This document shows positions 12,425 through 23,054 of a stretch of 64,000 nucleotides of DNA, one piece after another; position 1 is the first letter of the stretch; every line of letters starts with the position of its first letter. Below the pieces are notes generated by a model. That model saw only the letters and a list, made by a program, of their open reading frames with translations. It was not told the DNA's origin and did no database searches. Source of the stretch: Piliocolobus tephrosceles (lineage: Eukaryota; Chordata; Mammalia; Primates; Cercopithecidae). The stretch covers positions 24,581,275 to 24,645,274 of the forward strand of contig NC_045444.1 of NCBI RefSeq assembly GCF_002776525.5. The letters are read 5' to 3'. The translations under genes were made by a program, and so were the position numbers.

Positions 12425-12640
12425 GATCACTTGGATTCAAATTCTAGAGTTTCCACTCATTCTGTGTGATCCTAAACAAGTTATTTAAACGTCTCTCAAC
12501 TTCTTCATCTGTAAAGTGGAGATAATAATAGTACCTACCTTGCAGAGTTATTATGAGGTTAAAATTAGTTAATATTTATAAAGTGCTTAGAAGAAGTAGG
12601 TCACAGAGAAGCCCACATAAACAGTCATTAATTAAATAGA
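12425..12640 (+). mobile_element. MIR SINE
   Basis: 'gtgtgatcctaaacaag', 'cttcttcatctgtaaagtgg', 'gataataatagtacctacct', then 'tattatgaggttaaaattag' and 'aaagtgcttagaa'. This is a clear sense MIR, lying between the two arms of the inverted repeat. Confidence 0.88.
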
Positions 12641-12845
12641 CCATAATGATCTAAGACCTCATCAGCATAATTGTACTTGCTTTTATTTGGAGAGTTTTAT
12701 AAGAACTCCTATAATTTTCCTACTTTACCAATGGGAAAACTGAAGGCTGGAGAAATATTAGTGATTTGTCTAAGTTAACACTGTTAATCACAGAACAGGA
12801 CTTCTAGACTAATCACAGAATTCCTAAATCTTCTGATCCCTGGCA

Positions 12846-13200
12846 CAGTTTTTATTCCTGTGCACCTATACTAATGAAGTTAAAATTTTTACAACCAAAT
12901 ACGTGTGTGGTTTCAAATGATGGTAATACACATTTCAGGATCCACAGGTTAAATAAAAGGAGGGGGAGGGCAACATTGCAACTATCAGACCAGGACTGCA
13001 TATGACTCCTGGCTATGATTGCCAAATATATTTCAGGACACCCAGTTACATTTGAGTTTCAGATGAACAACCAATGTCTTCTGTATATGTACATCTTTAA
13101 TATTTCCTGGAATATACTAATATAAAATTGTTCATTGTTTATATACAATTAAAATGTATCTGGTATTCTGTAATTTAATTTGCTAAATTTGGCAACCCTA
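12846..13200 (+). repeat. Inverted-duplication arm B within an ancient hairpin-type repeat
   Basis: 12846-13135 pairs with arm A at 11238-11541. The block continues past the shared part to 'tttgctaaatttggcaaccc' near 13180. The left part ('gacacccagttacatttgag') and the right part ('attaaaatgtatctggtatt') look like decayed inverted copies of each other. I associate this palindromic layout with an abundant old mammalian repeat, but I am not certain of its name. Confidence 0.65.
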
Positions 13201-13384
13201 CCCAGCGTCTGAAAGATGACTTAATCAGTGGAAAAACATAACAAGGTTAGCAATTCCCATGTGTATAGGTAGGACAAAACAAAATCCAAATTTATGTCTT
13301 TTTTATGAATGACGCAAAAAGTATCATATTTAAAGAACAGACACCATCATCTGTCTCATCTGTGACTTAGATATATTTAAAATA

Positions 13385-13526
13385 TTAATAATAATAATGA
13401 CTCCCATAGAATGCTCTCCATATGCCAGGTACTTTATAATAGCTGTATTGATATTGTCCATTTAGTACTCATGCAACCTACTCTAGTTTTTAAAGTATTA
13501 TTATTATTCCCATCATTTATGAGATA
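13385..13526 (-). mobile_element. MIR SINE, antisense, first half
   Basis: 'atatgccaggtactttataa', 'tactcatgcaacc', then 'attattattattcccatcat' and 'ttatgagataag'. This is antisense MIR order. It breaks off where its 'gatgaggaaactgaggc' module should begin; that module reappears at 13857. Confidence 0.78.
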
Positions 13527-13854
13527 AGTAAGTCAGTTTGAGCTAATAGACACAGAAGTTTATTTCTTGCTCACACTGTGCCCATCAGGGGTGAGCTGCG
13601 GTCTTGTTCCATGGGACCAGGTAGAGGGAATGGCCTCCATCCAGGACATTCTGAGTCTTCTAGCAGAGGCAAGAGAGATCATGGCACTACAGCACAGCTC
13701 TTAATGCTACAGCTTTGAAGCAGCACATGTCACTTTGATGCACATCATTGGCCAAAGCAAGACACACATCTAAGTCTGAAGACAATGGGGCAGGAAAGGA
13801 TAATTCTCTCCCAGGATGCAGTGGCACATATTTTGAGCAGTATTACCCTCTACC
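13527..13854. mobile_element. ~330-bp insertion inside a MIR, family not identified
   Basis: It lies exactly between the two halves of an antisense MIR. It contains 'agaagtttatttcttgctca' near 13554 and 'attggccaaagcaagacaca' near 13748. Both are reminiscent of a common ancient repeat whose name I cannot give safely. The insertion must post-date the MIR. Confidence 0.55.
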
Positions 13855-13975
13855 CTGTGAGGAAGCTGAGGCACACAGACATTAAGTGATTTGCCTACAG
13901 TCACAGAGTAGGATTTCAATCCAGGCATTTTGCATTCACAGCCTGTTTTAAGCCTCTCTGCTATACTCCCTATGT
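13855..13975 (-). mobile_element. MIR SINE, antisense, second half
   Basis: 'tgaggaagctgaggcacaca', 'attaagtgatttgcc', 'cagtcacagagtaggatt' and 'caatccaggcatttt' continue the MIR begun at 13385. Confidence 0.8.
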
Positions 13976-15151
13976 GTGAAATGAAAACATGTACATTCAC
14001 CCTGTATCTGTTAGGATAAATATCGAGCATGCTCCCTGGCTAGGCAAAGAGAGAACTTTGGGATTGTGTCATTCCAGGTACCCCTGGCTGCCCCCCGTGA
14101 TGTCAGCTTCAGAAGTATCAGTAGGTCACATTGGGAACATTGTTTTCTGCACTATGTACAATGCCGTAATTGAAATGGAATGTCTCTTAAGTTGTTACAC
14201 AGGGTTTTAAAAAATGTATAAATAGTGTCCTGCACTTTAAATATGATCCATTAGCAAAGCTCAGGCACTATTAGCCAGTGAAATGACTTTTGGGTGTCAG
14301 ATGTTCGCACACTTTTTTTTCGTGATTTCCATGATTGCTGCTGAGCAGTTACACCTCCTTTACCAAGCCGAATAATAGATCACACTTAAACTGACACCTC
14401 ACCAGAGACAGAGTGCTTCTGCAAGGCCTTGGAGAGCCTGAGCTATTGAAAATGAATGGATATTAAAATGAAATATTAGGCCACATAGTGGAGCATGGCT
14501 TGTTGCATAAGAATGCTAAAATGATGTTATTGGCAAGTTGGAGAACACGGTAAGGAGACAATGATTATAACAGCTAGTAAAAAATGACATCTTATGAAAA
14601 ATTCATTTATTACTTTAGAGGGTTTGTTCATAATTGTAACTATTTTCCTATTGTGGTAAGAAAACCTAAATCTTTTTTCTTTCATGTTCAGGTGGGTGGT
14701 TTTCTCTGTTTTCTTTTAAAACATCCCTTCAAAACACAGATCTGTGTTTCTTAATTGATGAGAGAAATAAATTTTACTAAAACCAGCATCAAGTGAAACA
14801 AAAATTCGCATATGATATGTCTGAGAGGAGATTATGAGAATCTTTGCTTGATTGTGTAATTTTAGAAGTACATTTTATGGCACATAATTTTTCCATAAAC
14901 AGCCACTTTCCATTCAAGCATCAAAGTGATCCAGAGCAAGGCTTTATTGATGCAGCATTAGGAAAAATCCCTATGGGTCCAGACTTTGAAAATTCTGTTT
15001 CCGTAAGTGCATATAAACCTCAAAGATTAGACTGACATTTGGCTTCACATCACATTATATATTCTTCTCCAAGTAGGATAGGAAAGTTTTATTTTTGAGT
15101 CAATATTTTAATGGGATAACTTGCTCCTCTTTTTAAAAAAATAAGGTTAAT
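13976..15151. other. Unannotated sequence
   Basis: No repeat family recognised. Small frames (63-73 residues) near 13989-14210 and 14844-15035 show no coding evidence. Confidence 0.45.
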
Positions 15152-15431
15152 GGCCGGGCGCAGTGGCTCACACCTATAATACCAGCACTTTGGGAGGCTG
15201 AGGCGGGCAGATCACGAGGTTAGGAGATTGAGACCATCCTGACGAACACAGCGAAACCCTGTCTCTACTAAAAAAAAAAAATTACCTGGGTGTGGTAGGG
15301 GGCGCCTGTAGTCCCAGCTACTCGGGAGGCTGAGGCAAGAGAATGGTGTGAACCCGGGAGGTGGAGCTTGCAGTGAGCCAAGATCGTGCCACTGCACTCC
15401 AGCCTGGGCGACACAGCGAGACTCCTCAAAA

Positions 15432-15470
<39 letters not shown>

Positions 15471-15479
15471 GAATAAAAA
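15152..15479 (+). mobile_element. AluY-like element with (AAAT)n tail
   Basis: 'ggccgggcgcagtggctcac' through 'agcctgggcgacacagcgag'. The A tail has become an AAAT microsatellite of about 11 units at 15427-15470. AluY-type sites are present in the right arm. It explains the two antisense frames of 104 and 77 residues with Leu-Phe-Ile-Tyr repeats. Confidence 0.94.
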
Positions 15480-15680
15480 ATAAGCATAACACAGAGAACA
15501 CTGCTATCGAGTCCAGAGTTATTCATTTTAATACATTCTCGTCTTCTTTGCTAAAAGAACATGCTCATTTAAAAAATTGTGTCAGCATGTTTTAGATTTG
15601 CTGGACTCAAAGAGCTTGCTATGCCAGAGCCAATAAGCACTCAGCTGGTTAAAGGTATGAAGCTGAGGCATGGAACGGGA

Positions 15681-15856
15681 CAATTGTTCTCGACCTTAGC
15701 TCATATTGGAATCCCCTGCAGAGATTTACAAACTTCACCTGTCTGGGTTACATTCCCAGCATTTCTGATTTAACTGGTCTGGAGTACAGCCTAGACACCA
15801 GAATTTGAAGCCCTCCCAGGTGATTCCAACGGACAGCTAAGATTGAGAATTCCTGG
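15681..15856 (+). mobile_element. MER5A/B-type hAT MITE
   Basis: It starts 'caattgttctcgacctt' and ends 'aagattgagaattcctgg', with 'attctgatttaactggtctg'-like and 'ccaggtgattccaa' modules between. These imperfect inverted ends and internal order are typical of MER5. Confidence 0.78.
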
Positions 15857-15990
15857 AATCAGAATCAAGAACGAAGAGCACATCGATCAGCAGTGGAACA
15901 GAAAGGAATCTTGTGGAGACCTTAATGGCTTAATTCTCTTCTGGTAGAATTGGGAGTAACCTGATCCTCTTTCTTCTCCCCCTCCTGCTT

Positions 15991-16520
15991 GTGTCTTTCC
16001 CCTCCTTCTTTTGCTTTTTCATATATTGAGTCCTGCTTACTACATGTCTATCTCAGACTGTACACGGGATCCTCAAACATATGCTTTAGGCAATTATAGT
16101 TCTTCTGTTTTGCACACAGGAAAATGGGTCACCAGACAGATTTAGTAATGGGCCTAATATTGCATACTCATGATAGTTCCTGTATTCAACAGGTGAGTGC
16201 AGAAACACATTTTATTCTTCTTATGACCCTTATATCAGTTGCAAAAGTCCCTGAGTCACAGTAGGTGTTTTTTTCCGAAATTTTATTTTTTGTGTTTAAA
16301 TTTATATTTGTAAAATGGAAATACTTTTGAAAGTCCAGGAGACTCTCCTTTTCTCAAGCATTCCCTCTCTAACTTCTTATTGTTGTATAAAACTCATACA
16401 ATAGGCCACTATTAAGTAGGATTGAGTATGCTTGTCTATTTATATACAAATATATCCAAAGAAGGTGGTGAGTTTGGTAATAGATTTAACTATTAAATCT
16501 TTTTGTACAGTAGCCAAAGC
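15991..16520 (+). repeat. Direct local duplication, copy B
   Basis: Partner of 11641-12160, displaced by about 4.35 kb. This copy carries an extra 11 bp near 16235 relative to copy A. The central part, from 'gactgtacacgggatcctca' to 'ggtggtgagtttggtaatag', is almost gap-free. Confidence 0.9.
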
Positions 16521-18062
16521 TTTCCAAATTCTCACCTTGATCATTCATCATTGGGAACTCAGCTCAAATCCATTAAATCATGAGAAAGGGGAAAATGAAG
16601 ACATTTGACTGAGACTCCATGTGGCTACAAGGAAATTGAAATGGACGAAGGGTAAACTGAGTGAAAGGGAGATAATCTATTTCTCTAAAGATTCCTCTGT
16701 GGTCATACAATGGCAACATTGCAAGCAAAACATCTCCTGCTTCTTATGACTAAACTTGCCTCTTGCAGTCTCCCTCTTTGCTTTAAGTTTCTAACTCTTT
16801 GCATATGTTTTACATATGCATATGCAAACAAGCCATTGTCCAGCAGATAAGTGACTTATAAGCAACTAGTAAGTGGTTAGGGAGGAAAAAAAAAACATGA
16901 AAAGGAGACAAGACTGGAAATACTATATGATATTGATACATAGTAACAATGAATTATCTGTCATCTATAAACTATCTATTTACATATCTATCTTCTATTT
17001 CACTTGCAGAAAAGAACATAAAAGCAGACTCATCTCACTCAAAATTTGTTTTGCATTTTCCTAGGAAATTTAGACATCTCGAAATTATAATTTTATATAA
17101 ACACAGCACTACATATATAATTTTATATAAATACAGCACTATTTTGCTTTTGCATTTCCCAATTGCTGCTAGTAGTCGGTGACTGCTTTCATCCAGAACA
17201 TCACTATGTTTTCTGTCATAGAGGAATCCACAAAACAATTCCCTGCCACTGAGATTCCAGGAGAAATAGTGTGTTTAACCAATGAATGCAATCAATAATA
17301 CAATATGAGGTCACAGGGTTTATAGTGTAACAAATATCCCCAAACTTGCCTATTGCCATTCAAAGTCATCTCAGAAACCAATAAAGCCCCATGATCTTCT
17401 ATTATTCTAAACATTTTGCAATCGCCTCTGCTGGACATGTTTTTCACAATTACTACACTGAGATTTCTTCCCATTTCTGGAATAACTGTTCATGTAAAGA
17501 TGTTGGAATTTTTTTTTTCTTAGGCCTAAAAATGCTCAGGAAAACCAAGATGTTATGCTAAATTTGAACAATCTTCAAACGTCCTGTGTGGAGGAGTTAT
17601 CTCTCTGAAGTCATTCTTAGTCATTCTTTTACTAAATAATCAAGGACTAGTTTCTATCCATAGATGAAGCCTTGATTAGCTTGGGATAAAAGACTTCCTC
17701 AGTAAAAGACATTGAAGAAGCATCTATGTTTGTTGGAATTAATGAATCAGTCCCTGGACTTAAATCCCATCATCTATCGGAGCAAACAGCTGGGGCATTG
17801 ATTCCCTCTCTCATTTAAATCCTCAGACTTCAAGTCAGTGTGGAACAAGCATTTGCTGCACTTATGGGAATTCTGTGGAATATTCTTCCAAGAGATTATT
17901 AGCTGGTTTCTTCCCTGCACAGGGTCACAATAGAACTGAGAGACATAAAATATATAGTTTTCATTTTCTAAATGACAAATCAAAGCAGGTGCTACCTTTG
18001 AAACTGTCTATGGTACTAAAATAAGTGCCACCTGAGTCTTCTGCATACCAGATCCTTATAGG
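16521..18062. other. Unannotated sequence
   Basis: No gene or repeat recognised. A 21-base block, 'taattttatataaa(c/t)acagcac', occurs twice near 17088 and 17117 (29-bp period). Confidence 0.45.
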
Positions 18063-18612
18063 GTGCATTAGTCAGGGATCTCCAAAGAAACAGGACCAAT
18101 AAGATTGATATAGATACAGATATGGAGACAGATATAACAATAGATACAGAAGAAGAGATGCTCTTCTCAATGCTCAAGTGATTATAGAGGATTAAAAGTC
18201 CCACAATCTGCCATATTTAAGCTGGAAGCCCAAGAAAGCCAGTGGTGTAATTCAAATCCAAGCCCAAAGGCCTGAGAGCCAAAGGATCCAATGATGTCAG
18301 TAAGTCCTGATCCAAATCTGAAGGACCACAAAGCAAAACTCTGATATATGAGAGCAGGAAAAGATGACTGTCCCAGGTCAAGAAGGGAGGGAAATTCACC
18401 CTTCCTCTACCTTTTTGTTCTATTCAGACCTCAATGGATTGGATGATGCTTGCCCACATTGGTGAGGGCAGATTTATTAAATTTCAATCTATCGATTCAA
18501 ATATTAATATATTCCAGAAACACCCAAAGAGACTCACCTAGAAATAATTCTTTAGGAGCTATCTAAGCATACCTTAACCTAGTCAAACTGGCATATAAAA
18601 TAAACCGTCACA
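18063..18612 (+). mobile_element. Ancient interspersed repeat, family name uncertain
   Basis: It begins 'ggtgcattagtcagggatct' and 'ccaaagaaacaggaccaata', passes 'ttttgttctattcagacctc' and 'attggatgatgcttgcccac', and ends 'ataaaataaaccgtcaca'. I recognise the abundant mammalian family with this head, middle and tail but cannot name it with certainty. It is about 550 bp, heavily diverged and carries a GATA-rich internal patch near 18106-18150. Confidence 0.6.
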
Positions 18613-18907
18613 TGGGGGAACCTATACATTATGGCCCAGTTGATAGTATGGTCTCCTAGCTTTCTTGCTTTATCCTACAAGTCCTCAATTTCATGTATCT
18701 CCTATTTAGGAGGGGAGTAGATATGTGACACAAAACATTGTATACGCCATCAAAGATGCCAAATTATTTTAATAAGTTAGAGTGAATTTGATTATAGAAA
18801 CTGCCAAAAACTTCAAGATTCACTTTTCTAATAGGATAGTTGATCAAGTTGGCTAATAGCCAGGTGACTGAATGTCTAGATGTGATTATTATAAAATGGG
18901 ACTGCTT

Positions 18908-19094
18908 CCCAGCTACTCAGGAGGCTGAGGCAGGAGAATGGTGTGAACCCGAGAGGCAGGGCTTGCAGTGAGCCAAGACCACGCCACTGCACTCCAGCCT
19001 GGGCAACAGAGCAAGACTCTGTCTCAGAAATAAATAATACTACTACTAATAACAAACACAAAACAAAACAAAACAAAAACAAACAAACAAAAGC
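18908..19094 (+). mobile_element. 5'-truncated Alu with intact target-site duplications
   Basis: It begins inside the right arm at 'cccagctactcagg' and ends in a CAAA-rich tail. The 13-bp direct repeat 'aatgggactgctt' flanks it at 18895-18907 and 19095-19107, proving insertion by target-primed reverse transcription. The tail contains ACT, then AAAAC and AAAC repeats. Confidence 0.94.
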
Positions 19095-19107
19095 AATGGG
19101 ACTGCTT

Positions 19108-22100
19108 TTCTTGAGTAGGATTTAAAGTTGTCTGGAAGGAAATCCAAAAGGAGAACTAGGAAAGTATTTTGAACCATGAAAATTGTACTGAAATAAGAAT
19201 ATCCCTCTGCAAGATAACTCTTTGAAAGCCTGCAGTCTTGTGCATATCTAAGACGTACACAATTTGAGAAAGAGATGTACTATTTCACAATATTTTCATA
19301 ATTCACCATATGATTGATTTATTCATTCAATGACTAATAATTTTTCTCAATTTATATAGTCATGTCTCTGAAAATACACAGCAATTTGAATTTAATCAGG
19401 AAGTTTCTGTTTAATTTTATTTACAAACTTAAGTTGATTAAGTTGGAATCAGTAGAGTTGTTGGTGATGGTAGTAATAGAGTGTGGTCTTTATTCTTATT
19501 TCCAATAATCTAGATTTCATTTGCACACACAGAATAATTCCATGGGGAACTGGAAGAACAATATGTACCCCTTAAGGGCCCTTTAACTTGGTTTTATCCA
19601 TCTCAGGTCTATTGTCCTAGTAGCCATCAATTTAGTACCAAGACCTTGGGATATTTACTCACTTTTATATCATTTAAGGTTGAACCTCAAAAGCATTACA
19701 TCTGATATTACAGAGTCATAATTTCTTTTCAAATGGTTGTTGATAATACCACATGGGAAAAACTATGATAATTCTTTTGATATTCTTTTTTATGAAAAAA
19801 ATACTTTTAAAATGTAAATGAAATCTTGTAATTGAACAGGGTTTCCTGGCCAAGACAGATTCTGAAGTTTAGGTAGAAATGCTGCAAATCAGGGAATAGA
19901 GGAAAAAAAGGAAATGTCCTGTTAGATGAGAGTTAGGCCAGCTGTTGTATCACTACACGAAAAAGTTTTGATGTAAAAATTGTATTCTATTTCCCTGGCA
20001 CTGAAATTCTTTGATGATCTTGAACTTTAGTAAATGAATCAAATTCAATATAATTATAATATAAATTACAAAAAAATATACTAATATTCTGTAGATGGTA
20101 TGGGCTCTGTAAGTACCACAATAAACATGATTGAATTTTAATCACAGAAATTTATCATGTGGAAGAATATTTGGGTCATGTTAATACTAACATGCTATGC
20201 AATCAGCTCTCAGCTTTTGTTTACTAATTATGAAGATGTTCCCAATCAGCATTTCAATAAATATGCGTCGTTGCTAAAACTTTTCAACTAATGTTAAAAC
20301 AATATTTTAACAAAAATGCACCATTTTATGTTTTGAATGTATCTTTTCAGGTTGGCGAAGAGAGTCTTTGGCCAATTAAAGGAAGCTGTAAACTTTCTAG
20401 GGTTTACAAACACTATAAAATTCTTAAATCATACAGCTTCTCCATGCCCCTGGCAATTGGCTTTGGCAGTTGTAAAATTGATTTTTGGGGTGGCTTGAAT
20501 CTGATCCAGCAACCCAGCTAATTGGAAAACCATGCTTATGATATAGCATGTCTTGAAAGTGGGCAAGATAGCAGACGATCTCTAGAGCAAATTAAAAGCT
20601 AACAAGCCCATGTTTGACAGCAGCACTTAAAGTGCAAAGGGAAAATGGACAAAGTTCCATTACTCTGGCAATGGCAGTATATTACATACGCTGTGTCTCT
20701 TTCTGTTTTGTAAAGAAACCTAAAGGCATATATGCCTTTCAGCTAATATTCTCATTAAGTAAAACCTCCTTCCTCTAGTACTTTTACTAAGTCTCCGTTA
20801 TTTTCTTTCATCTAGGCTTTATGTTTGCAATTTTTTTATTTTGAAAATGTTTTTTAATATATTATAGAGCACTTAGGTCATAATAACCACTCTTTGTCCT
20901 CTTCAACAGAAACAATAATTTCCTGCTATCTTTTGTTTTTCCGTTATCTTTACAGCACACTGTGGTGTTAGATGAACTCAGATATGATTAAACCATGAAG
21001 AGGAAGTTCCTCCACCTGTGTCTCAGTCTCACTGCTCTTGGTGGCTAAATCCAATCAATCAGGCAGAGCAGAAGGAGCGTGAGCTTTGTTACTTGTGTCA
21101 GAGACAGTGGGGTCGTTTCCTTTAACTCGCTCAATCAGTATCAAGATGAGACCGGAGAGGGAGCTGAAAACTCAGAATTCTGTTTCCTCTCAAGCAAGTA
21201 ATGTGGGGGTTTCACTGGAGAGTGATTCCATTAGTTCAATCAAAAATTGCTGGCAGGGTCACAGGAGCCTCCTCTGGCAGTTTTGTGGGAAAATAAGAAT
21301 AAGTATAAATTTTAGGGTCAGGTTTAATTGACCACCAAACAACTCCCTGCCTTGGCATGAATAATAAAGTTAGTTCTATTTGCCTGCATTTGTCATTGTA
21401 GATTTGGATAAATATTTTACAATGTTCATTCTTCCTTGGTGATATGGTAGTCATCAAAATCACCTTTTTAGATTTTTCTTTAGTGTCATACAAAAGATGC
21501 TAAACATTTTTTTGTTTCTTCTGAAGCCCATATATTATATAAGCAAGAACAAATATATCACTTATTCTGTATCTAACGTCATATACTGGGCGTGTAGTAG
21601 ACTTTGGAAAATGTTAATTGACCACTTGGTATTTTTGTAGACTCATGGCACTGTTGATTCTCTTGAATGATCAGGAGTGTTATATTGTTATTACTTATCC
21701 ACTAAGTGACATGTTTTGGAATGTCTCTGAGCCTTTCTGGTAATTCACTTGATTCTGACATGTTCTTCATATAGTCAGTACTTTTCCACCCTCAAAAGAG
21801 CTGCAAAAATCTAAATATTTTTATAGTATTATGCAGAGATCAAGTCATTTAAGAAAAGCCTAAATAACAAAAAAGTTTTATTCCTTACTTGAGTAAATTT
21901 TATTGTCATGATGACACAGTTTCTCTTGGGGGGGTCTATCTGTTCAAGGAAACAACACTTCAGTTCACTAGAATTTTTGGATGTCCTTCTCAAAGCCTAG
22001 GTGAGAAATGCTTGCCACAAGCCATTTGGGTAGAAATACTTATTTGTCCCTGAAAAGTTTAAGAAAACAAAAAGTGTCCGATTTTATTTAATTTAGAATG

Positions 22101-23054
22101 CATGCACTTCTTTGAACTTAGCATAACTTGAATGCATATTAAAACAAAACAAAGAAATAGGCAACAACTTCCTGCTTAGTATAAATTATTGTTTGGTAAT
22201 TTAGTTAGCAAAGCTGGTAAGTGGACTAAAGCCTTTTTCACTAGATTCTGATAATATTAAGTTTACCTAGAAGCATTACCATACTCTATAGATTCTGGAT
22301 TTATTTAGTTTTTGACTGTTGGATTTTTCACGTTTTTGGAATTTCTTTGGGGCCATCTGACCTCTGCTGAAAGTGAAAAACGTGACTCTCCTGATCTCTA
22401 CAAGCATCGTGATCATGCAATTAGGTCGCCTGTGAGTCCCCAGATAGTTCTAATTTGTGCTGATGAGGACTATGGCCCCTGTAGTGGTGATGAACTTATT
22501 TTAATAATATTTCATTCAACCATAGACAACTTGTTTCAGAGACTGCCTCTCTGGAAAAGACTCCTGGAGGTAACTGATTTTACTCATCTGCTTTACATTT
22601 TGTATGAACAGTTCAGCAACTGGAAAATATACATAAGATGAAAATTCAGTATGTCTACAGGGGAAAGGAGAATCTTGAGAAGAAATATATTTCCCTTTCT
22701 CCCCACCAGGTAATACTGACCTTTTTAAAACCTAGACGTTGAGTCTTGGGTTTGATCTCTAAATCAAGGGTGAAATTATTGTCTTTGGAAAATCAGGTTT
22801 CTGCCCCTGGGCTGGTATGAATTTTGTTGCCAGGCCTTTAACATCTCCATCTTTGATGCAGCAAGGGATGGAATGTTGCAAAGACATAACTGTGGATTTA
22901 AAAGATCTGAAAGGCTCTCTTTAGAGCCTAACACTGTAGAAACCTAGGCTGTAAGAGAAACTCTTTCACTGCTTACTTCTCAATAACAAAATTCTGTAGC
23001 CTACTATTTCAAGAACTTATAAAACCATTACAACCAAATTGCATTGTCCCTGGA
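19108..23054. other. ~3.9 kb without recognised repeats or genes
   Basis: This is the longest stretch in the window with no recognisable transposon. It is AT-rich. Open frames are short; the longest, 22312-22641 (109 codons), has no feature I recognise. GC is a little higher around 20980-21290. Without alignment to other mammals I cannot say whether any part is conserved. Confidence 0.5.

Noticed and set aside
15427..15470. Short regular repeats as a possible CRISPR or satellite array
   Set aside because: It is the AAAT-expanded tail of an AluY. There are no spacers, and the genome is a primate.
22312..22641. 109-codon open frame as a possible gene
   Set aside because: No recognisable motif, no promoter or splice context, and length within chance for AT-rich DNA with several kilobases searched on six frames.
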